Assembly: GCA_018883985.1 (NCBI GenBank)
Contig: JAHLFA010000059.1
Coordinates: 1-64,000 of the forward strand
Reading direction: 5' to 3'
DNA from: Candidatus Ruminococcus intestinipullorum
Lineage (GTDB): Bacteria; Bacillota; Clostridia; Lachnospirales; Lachnospiraceae
DNA length: 64,000 nucleotides
Shown: positions 38,242 to 48,128 of the stretch, in pieces
Position numbering within the stretch: the first letter of the stretch is position 1
Layout: each line of letters opens with the position of its first letter
The notes under the pieces: model-generated
The model's input: the letters and a program-made list of their open reading frames with translations, nothing else
Told to the model about the DNA's origin: nothing
The model's database searches: none
Translations under genes and position numbers: made by a program

Positions 38242-39711
38242 ATGGTATCTACTATAAAAAAGTTTATTGCAAAATATAGAGGACTGCCAGTTCCCGTTAG
38301 GGCATCATTTTGGTTTTTGATATCGGCTTTCTTGCAAAGAGGTATTTCGGTAATTTCAACTCCAATTTTTACACGGTTACTATCAACAGCTGAGTACGGA
38401 CAGTATAATGTTTTTAACTCATGGCTTGGACTTGTTATGGTATTTGTAACGCTTCAGCTTTATTCTGGAGTTTTTACACAGGGAATGGTTAAATTTGAAG
38501 ATAGAAAATATCAATATGCCTCCTCTCTACAGGGATTATGCTTGACATTGGTAGTGTTCTGGACAATAGTATATTTTATTTTTAGAAATAAATGGAATGC
38601 ACTATTTGGTTTAACCACTGTTCAAATGCTTGCTATGATACTGATGATTTGGACATCTTCAGTATTTAGTTTTTGGTCGGTTGAGCAACGCGTTGATTTT
38701 CATTACCATAAGCTCGTTCTGGTAAGTATTATTACATCTATTCTAAAACCTGTTGTTGGTGTAGTATTTGTTGTACTGGCCAAAGATAAGGTGACAGCTA
38801 GAATTTTGGGTCTTGCCTTGGTTGAATTAGCAGCATATACATGGATGTTCTTCTCACAAATGAGAAGAGGGCGTATGTTTTATGATAAGCATTTCTGGAA
38901 GCATGCACTTATGTTTAATCTTCCACTGATTCCGCATTATTTATCAATGACTGTTCTCAACAGCTCAGATAGAATTATGATTAAGAATATGGTGGGGGTA
39001 GAAGAGGCTGGAATATATAGTTTGGCATATTCTATTTCGCAAATTATGGCATTGTTTAATACTGCACTTTTACAAACAATTGAACCTTGGCTTTATAAGA
39101 AAATTAAATCAAAGGATATAAAAGATATAGAAAAGGTGGCTTACCCTGCATTTTTATTGATTGCTGGTGTTAATATTCTGCTGATTGTATTTGCACCAGA
39201 AGTGGTTTCTATTTTTGCACCAGCCACCTATCATAATGCTATATGGATTGTGCCACCGGTTGCAATGAGTGTGTACTTTATGTTTTCATATACGTTTTTT
39301 GCTGTTTTTGAATTTTATTATGAAAAAACAAAATATGTTGCTATTGCAACAGTTTCTGGGGCTATGCTAAATATTGTATTGAATTATATCTTTATCGGAA
39401 AGTTTGGTTATTACGCAGCTGGATATACAACGTTAATTTGTTATATTGTATTTTCACTTTATCATTACTATTTTATGAGAAAAATCTGTAAAAAAGAATT
39501 TTTGGGTGAAATGCCATATAAAACAAGTATTCTTTTGGCGATAACGGTAGCTTTTATGATTGGTGCTTTTTCGATTCTGTTATTATACAAAAACTGTGTG
39601 GGACGTTATTTACTTATTGTAGTTCTGGTGTTGTTAATGATTGTATTTAGAGTCAAAATAATAAGGCAGATAACGGGATTGCTTAGCCTAAAAAAACAGC
39701 GTGATTATTAG
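38242..39711 (+). CDS. Polysaccharide flippase (Wzx, MATE-like superfamily)
   Basis: Multi-TM; 'FWFLISAFLQRGISVISTPIFTRLLSTAEYGQYNVFNSW', 'NSSDRIMIKNMVGVEEAGIYSLAYSISQIM'. Confidence 0.93.
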   Translation: MVSTIKKFIAKYRGLPVPVRASFWFLISAFLQRGISVISTPIFTRLLSTAEYGQYNVFNSWLGLVMVFVTLQLYSGVFTQGMVKFEDRKYQYASSLQGLCLTLVVFWTIVYFIFRNKWNALFGLTTVQMLAMILMIWTSSVFSFWSVEQRVDFHYHKLVLVSIITSILKPVVGVVFVVLAKDKVTARILGLALVELAAYTWMFFSQMRRGRMFYDKHFWKHALMFNLPLIPHYLSMTVLNSSDRIMIKNMVGVEEAGIYSLAYSISQIMALFNTALLQTIEPWLYKKIKSKDIKDIEKVAYPAFLLIAGVNILLIVFAPEVVSIFAPATYHNAIWIVPPVAMSVYFMFSYTFFAVFEFYYEKTKYVAIATVSGAMLNIVLNYIFIGKFGYYAAGYTTLICYIVFSLYHYYFMRKICKKEFLGEMPYKTSILLAITVAFMIGAFSILLLYKNCVGRYLLIVVLVLLMIVFRVKIIRQITGLLSLKKQRDY

Positions 39712-39719
39712 GAGGAATT

Positions 39720-40180
39720 TCAGTGAGTTTGAAATATAAAGGGAACATTTTTATGAGTCAAGCTATAGCAAAGTATAGGGTTAGTAATATTGGGATATAA
39801 TTATAGGCGATACGATTTATATTTCGGGATGCAGTGGAGTTATATCGATGTATTATTATAAACTCAGAAATAGGACAAGATATTCATGTGGATTGCTAGA
39901 CTAGTTATGTCTTGACACAAAAAGAACAGTACGAAAAGGCTGTAAGCAATATGGTGGAACACAAGTGACATTGAGCCTACCTGATGGGTCTGACAATATA
40001 TGGTAACTACGAAATAGAGGAAAAGGTGAACTTTACGGTTATATGCTGAAGGTAGGCGAGAACCACGTTAGTAGTTTGGCAGTCATCCCATCACAGCTAC
40101 TTGGATATATGTATCTGTTGCTAAGGCTCTGGATGTTGATAAGTTGAGAAATCTTGCAAAGAGTATAACAGTAGAATAAT
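39720..40180 (+). pseudogene. Decayed coding remnant(s) between wzx and wzz; family unresolved
   Basis: Protein-like fragments in shifting frames, e.g. 'VRKGCKQYGGTQVTLSLPDGSDNIW*' and 'AKALDVDKLRNLAKSITVE*'; no intact + strand ORF. Confidence 0.4.
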
Positions 40181-40533
40181 TTTTGAAAAAGTTTGAGTGG
40201 AAAAGTTAATTTCACCTGTAAAAGTAAATACCATACTGAAGACTAAAATCGATATTTTAGGGTTTGACAGATTGTGTAAAACCCATTAAAGTAGAATTTA
40301 ACTAGATAATAACTACTTTTTTGCAATAAAACTGTATGGCAAAAAGACAACGGGAATCTGTTTCTGTAAGACTAATCCCACTTGTCTAGTATGTTTGATA
40401 TAGAGCCAATATCCGCAGATTTATTATATTAGCTGGTTTTATTTTTTCAGTAAGGAATAAAAACAACATTGGACATACTTTTATCATTAGAAGAAATGCA
40501 GAGTTAATCCTCCCACCCCCTCCCCTAAAAATG

Positions 40534-40562
40534 TTTGCGTTTTTAATAAAGTGTGTTATACT
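40534..40562 (+). promoter_or_regulatory. Candidate promoter of the wzz operon
   Basis: TTTGCG - 17 nt - TATACT. Confidence 0.5.
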
Positions 40563-40594
40563 AAGTACATCTGAGTAAAAATGAGGAGAGAGAC

Positions 40595-41296
40595 ATGATG
40601 GAAGAACAGAGGATGAATGATGAGATAGAAATAGATCTTGTCGATTTATTTTATGCACTGTTGAATAAGATTAAAGTAATCATCATGTGTATGATTATTG
40701 GTGTTCTCACAGCAGGCGGAGTTACAAATATTTTTATAACCCCACAGTACGAAGCATCTTCAATGATATACATTTTGGGGAATACGGCAAATATTTCAGG
40801 CATGAACCTACAGTTATCACAACAATTAACGGTAGACTTTGAGATTTTGGCAAAGAGCCGTCCAGTAATCAATAAAGCAATTGATAAAATGGGGGTAGAC
40901 TATACATACGAGGAAGTTGTAGATATGGTTGAGGTAGAAAACCCTACAGATTCCAGTATCTTAAGAATGACAGCAACAAGCCCAGATCCACAAGAGGCAG
41001 CAGATTTGGCAAACGCAATGGCAGATGCAACAGCATCTAGAGTTGCAGAAGTTATGGCAACGGACAAGCCAAGTACAGTAGAACAAGCAGTTGTACCAGA
41101 AGATCCAGCAAGCCCTAGCCTTCTTAAAAATATGGCAATTGGTGGTCTTTTAGGTACGTTTTTGGCAGTGGCAGTTGTGGTAGTATTGTATATTATGGAT
41201 GATACCATTACAACAGAGGAAGATGTTAAGAAATATCTGAACCTGAACACAATGGCTGCGATTCCAAAGGAAAAAAGGAAAAAGAAGTCAGCTTAG
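40595..41296 (+). CDS. Wzz/CpsC-type chain-length determinant (BY-kinase transmembrane activator)
   Basis: 'IEIDLVDLFYALLNKIKVIIMCMIIGVL', central domain, 'PEDPASPSLLKNMAIGGLLGTFLAVAVVVV'. Confidence 0.92.
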   Translation: MMEEQRMNDEIEIDLVDLFYALLNKIKVIIMCMIIGVLTAGGVTNIFITPQYEASSMIYILGNTANISGMNLQLSQQLTVDFEILAKSRPVINKAIDKMGVDYTYEEVVDMVEVENPTDSSILRMTATSPDPQEAADLANAMADATASRVAEVMATDKPSTVEQAVVPEDPASPSLLKNMAIGGLLGTFLAVAVVVVLYIMDDTITTEEDVKKYLNLNTMAAIPKEKRKKKSA

Positions 41297-41317
41297 TAGG
41301 CTGATTTCTTTTTCTTG
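41284..41317 (+). terminator. Terminator-like hairpin overlapping the wzz stop codon
   Basis: AAGTCAGC-ttagta-GGCTGATTT followed by CTTTTT. Confidence 0.6.
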
Positions 41318-41345
41318 TATATAAAGGTCAAAAAGGAGAGGTATC

Positions 41346-42116
41346 ATGAAAAGAGCAAAAGGAATTTTGATAGCAGTACTGAGTTTAATTATTGTAGGCT
41401 GTGCTAGCTATATTGCCTATTACTACTTATCACAAAAAGATAATGAAAAGGTATATGAAGAAGTTCAGAAAACAGCAATTAAAGAAGTAGAAGAACCAAA
41501 AGATACACAGGAAGAACCTGAGGAAGAAAAAGTACAAATTCCAATTGATTTTGCTACTTTACAGGCTCAAAATCCAGATATTTACGCATGGATTCAAATA
41601 GAAGGAACAAACATAAATTATCCAGTGGCACAAAGTGCAACAGACAATCAGTTTTATTTGGATCATACAATAGATGGAACAGCAGGTCTTCCAGGTTCCA
41701 TTTATACAGAAAATTTAAATTCCAAAGAATTTACAGATTATAATACTGTAATGTATGGACACGATATGAGAGATGGAAGTATGTTCCAAAACTTACATAA
41801 CTACGCAGATCCAACTTATATGCAGGAACATCCATATGTTGTGATTTATACACCAACAAAAAAATTAACCTATGAGATATTTGCAGCAGTCACTTATGAT
41901 GATAGACATGTTCTATACAGCTATAACTTCCTATCTCCAGATTCCAGACAGCAATTTTTGGATTCTATCTATAATGGAAGAAGCTTAGGAAATATTATTC
42001 GAGATGATGTGCAGGTAACAACAAATAACCGTTTACTTACATTAAGTACTTGCGTAACAGGACAAGATGACAAAAGATTTCTTGTAGAGGCGGTGCTGAT
42101 TAGTGAAGAAAAATAA
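41346..42116 (+). CDS. srtB: Class B sortase
   Basis: 'NPDIYAWIQIEGTNINYPVAQ', 'NTVMYGHDMRDGSMFQNLHNYADPTYMQEHPYVVIYTP', catalytic 'LLTLSTC', C-terminal 'KRFLVEAVLI'. Confidence 0.93.
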   Translation: MKRAKGILIAVLSLIIVGCASYIAYYYLSQKDNEKVYEEVQKTAIKEVEEPKDTQEEPEEEKVQIPIDFATLQAQNPDIYAWIQIEGTNINYPVAQSATDNQFYLDHTIDGTAGLPGSIYTENLNSKEFTDYNTVMYGHDMRDGSMFQNLHNYADPTYMQEHPYVVIYTPTKKLTYEIFAAVTYDDRHVLYSYNFLSPDSRQQFLDSIYNGRSLGNIIRDDVQVTTNNRLLTLSTCVTGQDDKRFLVEAVLISEEK

Positions 42117-43104
42117 GAAAAAGAAAACAGGAAATAAGGGCATAGTTGGAATAGTTATTTTAACTATCATTGCGGTAGTTATTGCTGTGGCAGCATTCTG
42201 CATTAGTGTCCAAAGTAAGAACAAAAAAACAACAGAACAAAAGGTTGTACAAGATGATTTAAATAGTGGATATATAACCTATCAAGGTGAAAAATACGAA
42301 TACAATGCCAACATAAGAACTATGTTATTTCTAGGAATTGATAAAGATGAAGTAGCAACTTTAAGAGATGTAGCAGGATATAGTGGGCAATCAGATTGTA
42401 TTATAGTAGCCGTGTTTGATCAGGAAAAGGAAACAACAACTCTATTAGAGATATCTAGAGATTCTATGGTGGATGTAGATTTATACAGTGACAATGGGAT
42501 TCTTTTAGATGTACAAAAAGCACAAATTGCTACCCAGTACGCTTATGGACGAGGGGAAAAGCAAAGCTGTCAGTTAACACGAGATGCTGTTTCAGAATTA
42601 TTATATGACGTGCGTATTGATGACTATCTTTCATTAAATATGGCAGGCATTCCACCTATTATTGACAGCATAGGAGGAGTGGAAATCACAGTACCAAAAG
42701 ATTATACAGAGTTAGATCCTACATTTGTCCAAGGAGCCACAATAACGTTAAATGGAGAACAGGCAAAAACTTATGTAAGAAAAAGAGATATCACAGTATT
42801 TGGAAGTAATAATGACCGTATGGAGCGTCAAACACAATTTATTCAAGCGTTATTTAAGAAAGTACAGACATCTGGAGATAATGGAAGTAGTATGCTGCGT
42901 CAGTTTTGGTCAGCAGGAGAAGCATATATGACAACAGATATGGATTTTAATACGCTTAATAAACTTACTTCTTATACGATGGAGCCTGAGATTTTAAAAG
43001 TACCAGGTGAAGTCAGAGAAGGGGAAAAGCATGATGAATTTTATGTAGATGAGCAAGGATTACAGCAGATGATTATTGATACGTTCTATCAAAAGGTAGA
43101 GTAG
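42103..43104 (+). CDS. LytR-CpsA-Psr (LCP) family cell-wall polysaccharide ligase
   Basis: 'TMLFLGIDKDE', 'DCIIVAVFDQEKETTTLLEISRDSMV', 'IDSIGGVEITVPKDYT', 'LNGEQAKTYVRKRD', 'DNDRMERQTQFI'-like. Confidence 0.92.
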   Translation: MKKNKKKKTGNKGIVGIVILTIIAVVIAVAAFCISVQSKNKKTTEQKVVQDDLNSGYITYQGEKYEYNANIRTMLFLGIDKDEVATLRDVAGYSGQSDCIIVAVFDQEKETTTLLEISRDSMVDVDLYSDNGILLDVQKAQIATQYAYGRGEKQSCQLTRDAVSELLYDVRIDDYLSLNMAGIPPIIDSIGGVEITVPKDYTELDPTFVQGATITLNGEQAKTYVRKRDITVFGSNNDRMERQTQFIQALFKKVQTSGDNGSSMLRQFWSAGEAYMTTDMDFNTLNKLTSYTMEPEILKVPGEVREGEKHDEFYVDEQGLQQMIIDTFYQKVE

Positions 43105-43200
43105 ATTTAAGCGAGAATTATTAAAAAACACTTTACAACTATTTATTTTAATGATATGCTTGCTTATATAAAAAAATATAACCATTAGGGGGCTAGAAAA

Positions 43201-43797
43201 ATGAAATTAAGAAAATTAGCGGGGGTTGTAACAGCAGTATTTATGACAGCAGCGATGAGCTTAACAGCATTTGCAGCACCTTCACCATCAGTAGATGGAA
43301 CAGTTTCAGCTGAAGAAGGAGAAGTACAGGTTACAATGACAGATGTTCCTGCAGAATATGCAGAAGCAGTTGCTCAGTTAGATTCTAGAGATACTCTTAG
43401 AAATCTATTAGGAGCACAGTACAAAGACACAATGCAAGTTGTTGCAGTAAGAGAAGTAAGTGTACCAGAAGGAACACCAATGCCTGTAACAATCGAGTTC
43501 CAGGTAACAGGAGTTAGACCTACAACAGACGTAGCTATCCTTCACTATGATACAGTACAGGCTGCTTGGGAAAACATCCCAGCAACAGCAGGAGAAGGAA
43601 CAATCACAGCTACATTCCAGTCTTTGTCTCCAGTAGCATTCGTAGTTGATACAGCTACATCTTCTGCAGCTACAACAACAGAAGCATCAACAACAAAATC
43701 ACCAAAAACAGGTGAAAGCTCAATGGTAGTTGTATTCGGAGCAGTTGCAGCAATCGCAGCATGCGGTGTTTACGGATTATCTAGAAAAAGAGCATAG
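43201..43797 (+). CDS. Secreted surface protein with SPKTG-type cell-wall sorting signal
   Basis: Signal peptide; Thr/Ser-rich stalk; 'SPKTGESSMVVVFGAVAAIAACGVYGLSRKRA' (motif, hydrophobic span, basic tail). Confidence 0.88.
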   Translation: MKLRKLAGVVTAVFMTAAMSLTAFAAPSPSVDGTVSAEEGEVQVTMTDVPAEYAEAVAQLDSRDTLRNLLGAQYKDTMQVVAVREVSVPEGTPMPVTIEFQVTGVRPTTDVAILHYDTVQAAWENIPATAGEGTITATFQSLSPVAFVVDTATSSAATTTEASTTKSPKTGESSMVVVFGAVAAIAACGVYGLSRKRA

Positions 43798-43820
43798 TTT
43801 TGAATAACTACTAAGAATAG

Positions 43821-43862
43821 AATCCTCTTCTGCAGCGAATATACAGAAGAGGATTTCTTTTT
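43821..43862 (+). terminator. Rho-independent terminator
   Basis: AATCCTCTTCTG...CAGAAGAGGATT perfect 12-bp stem then TCTTTTT. Confidence 0.85.
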
Positions 43863-43884
43863 GCCTTGAGGAAAGGGGAGGAAG

Positions 43885-44670
43885 ATGCAGGGGCTTATAG
43901 ATATACATTGTCATATTGTACCAGGAGTGGACGATGGGGCAAAAACTCTGTATGATGCAGGGAAGATATTACAGATGGAATATTGGAATGGAGTTTCAGC
44001 AGTGATTGTGACTCCTCATTATCGTGTGGGAATGTTTGAAACGCCGCAAGCAGTAATCCAAAAACAATTTTTAAGATTAAAAGAGATGGTTTCACATTCT
44101 AGGTCAGGAATGAAAGTATATTTGGGGTGTGAATATCATTCACATTCTACGATGTTAAGAGATTTACAAACAAAGAAGCGTCCTACTATGGCAGGTTCTA
44201 GATATGTGTTGACAGAATTTTCATCTAGACATAGTTATTCTATGATACGTAATCAAGTATATGAATTGGTAGCAGCCAGATATAAGCCTATTATAGCTCA
44301 TGTAGAAAGATACCCATGTTTATTGGAAGATGCAGAGTTGATTGGGGAGTTGATAGATGCAGGAGCAAAGATTCAGGTTACATCTGGAAGTGTGATTGGT
44401 GAGCATGGTAGAAAAAGAAAACAATTTTGCCAGTATTTATTAAAAAATGACTGGGTAGATTATATAGCCTCAGATGCACACGACATCACACATAGAAAGC
44501 CAAATTTGAAACAGTGTGCGGAGTATGTGTCAAAGAAGTATGGGGAAGAATATATGAAAGATATTTTTATCCGAAATCCCCAAAAAATTATAAGAGAGGG
44601 ACAAGCAATTAAGAGGAGAAGATTGGAAAATGAAAAAGGTAAACATATTAAAGAAAAAACTTCCTTATGA
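43885..44670 (+). CDS. PHP-type protein-tyrosine phosphatase (CpsB/CapC/YwqE)
   Basis: 'DIHCHIVPGVDDGAKTL', 'VTPHYRVGMFE', 'PIIAHVERYPCL', 'DYIASDAHDITHRKP'. Confidence 0.95.
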   Translation: MQGLIDIHCHIVPGVDDGAKTLYDAGKILQMEYWNGVSAVIVTPHYRVGMFETPQAVIQKQFLRLKEMVSHSRSGMKVYLGCEYHSHSTMLRDLQTKKRPTMAGSRYVLTEFSSRHSYSMIRNQVYELVAARYKPIIAHVERYPCLLEDAELIGELIDAGAKIQVTSGSVIGEHGRKRKQFCQYLLKNDWVDYIASDAHDITHRKPNLKQCAEYVSKKYGEEYMKDIFIRNPQKIIREGQAIKRRRLENEKGKHIKEKTSL

Positions 44671-45328
44671 AATAGAAGAAGAGATTAATACACTTCGTAC
44701 GAATATTCAGTTTACAGGTGCAGATAAGAAAGTAATATTAGTAACCAGTTGTATGGGAAGTGAAGGAAAGTCTACTACAACATATCGACTTGCTGCCTCT
44801 CTTTCTGAGTTAGGAAAACGTGTACTATTGATTGATACAGATATGAGAAAGTCTGTTATGGTTGGAAGACTGGCAATGGGAACCGTAGAAAAAGGACTTT
44901 CACATTATTTATCAGGACAGTGTAATTTAGTAGATGTTGTATATTCTACAAATGTACCAAATTTGCATATTATTTTTGCTGGTCCAGTACCTCCAAACCC
45001 AACAGCTCTTTTGGAAACAAAGGTATTCAAAGATACAATCGAATCTTGTAGAGAGTTGTATGATTATATTCTAATTGATACAGCACCTTTGGGAATGGTT
45101 ATTGATGCAGCGATTGTGGCAAAGCATTGTGACGGGGCAATCTTACTTATGGAATCTGGTGCAATTAAGTACAAGATTGCACAAGATGTAAAGTTTAAGC
45201 TAGAATCAGCACAGTGTCCTGTACTAGGAGTTGTGTTAAACAAAGTAGAAGTCAATGGACGTGGTGGATATTACAAGCAGTATTATAAAAAATACGAGAA
45301 GTACGGAACAAAGGAAAGTACAAAATAA
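44630..45328 (+). CDS. CpsD/CapB-family bacterial tyrosine kinase
   Basis: 'INTLRTNIQFTGADKKVILVTSCMGSEGKSTTTYRLA', 'VLLIDTDMRKSVM', 'DYILIDTAPLGMVIDA'; Tyr-cluster tail 'GYYKQYYKKYEKYG'. Confidence 0.95.
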   Translation: MKKVNILKKKLPYEIEEEINTLRTNIQFTGADKKVILVTSCMGSEGKSTTTYRLAASLSELGKRVLLIDTDMRKSVMVGRLAMGTVEKGLSHYLSGQCNLVDVVYSTNVPNLHIIFAGPVPPNPTALLETKVFKDTIESCRELYDYILIDTAPLGMVIDAAIVAKHCDGAILLMESGAIKYKIAQDVKFKLESAQCPVLGVVLNKVEVNGRGGYYKQYYKKYEKYGTKESTK

Positions 45329-45391
45329 GGAATCTAATACAGTATAATTGAGTGTGTCAAAGCAATCACAAAGAAGCTGTGAGGTGAAGAT

Positions 45392-47317
45392 ATGGGAAGA
45401 AAAGATAATGGAAAAGGGGACAGAAAACCATATGAAATAGGTGAGCTGGATCAATACCTTTTTGGAGAAGGAAAGCATTATGAAATTTATCACAAGATGG
45501 GTGCACATAAAGTTGTAAATGATGGAAAAGATGGGGTTTATTTTGCAGTTTGGGCACCAAATGCGAAGCGTGTATCTGTAGTTGGAGATTTTAATGACTG
45601 GGATGCACAACGTAATCATATGGATAGGCAAGAGCCTATCGGAATATATACATGCTTTATTCCTGATGTACAAGAGGGGGCATTGTATAAGTATTGTATT
45701 GAAACTTTGCAAGGAACGCAGATATTTAAAGCAGATCCATTTGCAAATTATGCAGAATTAAGACCAGGAACAGCCTCTAGGGTTACAGATTTATCGAAGA
45801 TACAATGGTCTGATGATAAATGGCTAGAGAAACGCAGCAAGTGGAATACAAAGGAATATCCCATGTCCATTTATGAGGTTCATATGGGGTCTTGGAAAAG
45901 ACATCCTGGTCGAGAGGATGAGGGGTTTTATACCTATCGTGATTTCGCACACTCTATTGTGGAATATATAAAAGATATGGGGTATACACATGTAGAGCTG
46001 ATGGGAATCGCAGAGCATCCTTTTGACGGTTCTTGGGGATATCAGGTTACAGGATATTATGCACCTACTTCCAGATATGGTACACCACAGGATTTTGCTT
46101 ATATGATTAACTATCTTCATAAAAATGGAATTGGTGTAATATTAGACTGGGTTCCTGCACATTTCCCAAAGGATGCACAAGGGTTATCTGATTTCGATGG
46201 CACTGCTGTATTTGAATATGCAGACCCAAGAAAAGGGGAGCATCCAGATTGGGGAACGAAGATTTTTGATTATGGAAAATCCGAGGTTCAAAATTTTCTT
46301 TTGGCAAATGCCTTGTTTTGGGTTGAACAGTTTCATATAGACGGATTGCGTGTTGATGCAGTTGCCTCTATGTTGTATTTAGACTATGGGAAGCAGGATG
46401 GTCAGTGGATTCCAAATAAATATGGAGGAAATCAGAACCTAGAGGCAATCGAATTCTTTCGTCATCTAAACTCTGTTATGCAAGAGAGAAACAAAGGGGT
46501 TATGATGATAGCAGAAGAGTCGACAGCATGGCCAAAGGTGACTGGATCACCAGAGGAAAATGGACTTGGATTTACGTTAAAATGGAACATGGGATGGATG
46601 CATGATTTCACAGAATATATGAAATTGGATCCTATTTTCCGTAAAGGAGCACACTATCAAATGACATTCTCTATGGAGTATGCTTACAGTGAGAATTATA
46701 TTCTAGTGTTGTCACATGATGAAGTCGTGCATTTAAAATGCTCCATGCTTAATAAGATGCCAGGACTTGGATTTGACAAATTTGCAAATTTAAAAGTGGC
46801 ATATGCATTTATGATGGGGCATCCAGGCAAGAAGTTATTGTTTATGGGGCAGGAATTTGCACAGCTTCGTGAATGGAGCGAAGAAAGAGAGTTAGATTGG
46901 TATTTATTAGCAGAAGAACCACATCAGCAGATTCAAAACTGGTATAGAGATTTATTACATTTGTACAAGAAAAATAAAGCGTTGTTTGAAATGGATACAG
47001 ACCCAGAAGGTTTTGAATGGATTAATCGAGATGATACATATCGTAGTATCTTTAGTTTTGTGCGTCACTCCAAGGACCAGAAAAAGAACCTACTTTTCGT
47101 GTGTAATTTTACACCAATGGAGAGATCAGATTATCGTGTAGGTGTTTCAAGAAGAAAGCAGTTGAAATTGGTATTGGATAGTGATTCTTTATGTTATGGC
47201 GGAAAGGGTCTAGAGAGGCCAGTGGTTTATAAGCCAGAAAAGAAAGAATGTGATGGGAAACCATATTCCATTGCATACCCATTACAACCTTATGGAGTGG
47301 CTGTTTTTGAATTTTAA
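45392..47317 (+). CDS. glgB: 1,4-alpha-glucan branching enzyme
   Basis: 'VYFAVWAPNAKRVSVVGDFNDWD', 'GYTHVELMGIAEHPFDGSWGYQVTGYYAPTSRYGTP', 'GLRVDAVASMLYLDYG', 'IAEESTAWP'. Confidence 0.96.
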   Translation: MGRKDNGKGDRKPYEIGELDQYLFGEGKHYEIYHKMGAHKVVNDGKDGVYFAVWAPNAKRVSVVGDFNDWDAQRNHMDRQEPIGIYTCFIPDVQEGALYKYCIETLQGTQIFKADPFANYAELRPGTASRVTDLSKIQWSDDKWLEKRSKWNTKEYPMSIYEVHMGSWKRHPGREDEGFYTYRDFAHSIVEYIKDMGYTHVELMGIAEHPFDGSWGYQVTGYYAPTSRYGTPQDFAYMINYLHKNGIGVILDWVPAHFPKDAQGLSDFDGTAVFEYADPRKGEHPDWGTKIFDYGKSEVQNFLLANALFWVEQFHIDGLRVDAVASMLYLDYGKQDGQWIPNKYGGNQNLEAIEFFRHLNSVMQERNKGVMMIAEESTAWPKVTGSPEENGLGFTLKWNMGWMHDFTEYMKLDPIFRKGAHYQMTFSMEYAYSENYILVLSHDEVVHLKCSMLNKMPGLGFDKFANLKVAYAFMMGHPGKKLLFMGQEFAQLREWSEERELDWYLLAEEPHQQIQNWYRDLLHLYKKNKALFEMDTDPEGFEWINRDDTYRSIFSFVRHSKDQKKNLLFVCNFTPMERSDYRVGVSRRKQLKLVLDSDSLCYGGKGLERPVVYKPEKKECDGKPYSIAYPLQPYGVAVFEF

Positions 47318-47403
47318 GGTAAAAGAAAAATATATGGTGGATAGGGGATTCCTTATCCACTATAATTATATTAGAGAGTAGAAAGAAGGGAGCAACAGCA
47401 AAT

Positions 47404-48051
47404 ATGAGATTGCGTAATATACCACATGCAGCAAGTACTATACAAGGACATCAGGCAGTTATTAAACGACCAGAGGATCAAAAAGGATGTTGGAAGAATG
47501 TATTTGGAAACGATAACCCAATTTATATAGAGATTGGAATGGGAAAAGGACGTTTTCTAATGAACATGGCAAAACGTTTTCCAAATGTGAATTTTATCGG
47601 GGTAGAAAGATATTCTAGTGTACTTTTGCGTGCATTGGAAAAATATGATACAGAAGAGTTTGAAGGGCTTAACAATGTAAGATTTATCTGTATGGATGCA
47701 AGAGAACTTACAAATGTTTTTAGAAAGGGCGAGATAGATAGAATTTATCTAAATTTCTCAGATCCATGGCCAAAAGCACGACATGCAAAAAGAAGACTAA
47801 CTTCAAAAGAATTTTTGGATATATATGACCAAATTTTGGCAGAAGATGGCAGATTAGAATTTAAGACGGACAATACGGCATTGTTTGACTTTTCATTGGA
47901 GCAGATAGAGGAGTCCAACTGGAAGATTCTTCAATTTACATATGATTTGCATAATCAGGAAGATATGAATGAGGGAAATGTAATGACAGAGTATGAGGAG
48001 AAATTCTCTTCAAAAGGCAACCAGATTCATAAATTAATTGCCTATCGTTAA
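47404..48051 (+). CDS. trmB: tRNA (guanosine(46)-N7)-methyltransferase
   Basis: 'IYIEIGMGKGRFLMNMAKRFPNVNFIGVERYSSVL', 'YLNFSDPWPKARHAKRRLTS'. Confidence 0.96.
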   Translation: MRLRNIPHAASTIQGHQAVIKRPEDQKGCWKNVFGNDNPIYIEIGMGKGRFLMNMAKRFPNVNFIGVERYSSVLLRALEKYDTEEFEGLNNVRFICMDARELTNVFRKGEIDRIYLNFSDPWPKARHAKRRLTSKEFLDIYDQILAEDGRLEFKTDNTALFDFSLEQIEESNWKILQFTYDLHNQEDMNEGNVMTEYEEKFSSKGNQIHKLIAYR

Positions 48052-48128
48052 AAGTAGGAATGATTCACTAAAAAAAGTATTTTGCATATTATAAGTGTAA
48101 GGTATGAGTATTTGGGAGATGAAGATTT

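Noticed and set aside
40900-41250. 116-aa minus-strand ORF
   Set aside because: Antisense shadow of the wzz gene
45236-45712. 158-aa minus-strand ORF
   Set aside because: Antisense to the BY-kinase tail and the glgB start, both strong conserved genes; no recognisable domain
47336-47362. Hairpin GTGGATAGGGGATTCCTTATCCAC after glgB as a terminator
   Set aside because: Stem plausible but not followed by a T-tract; not claimed as a terminator
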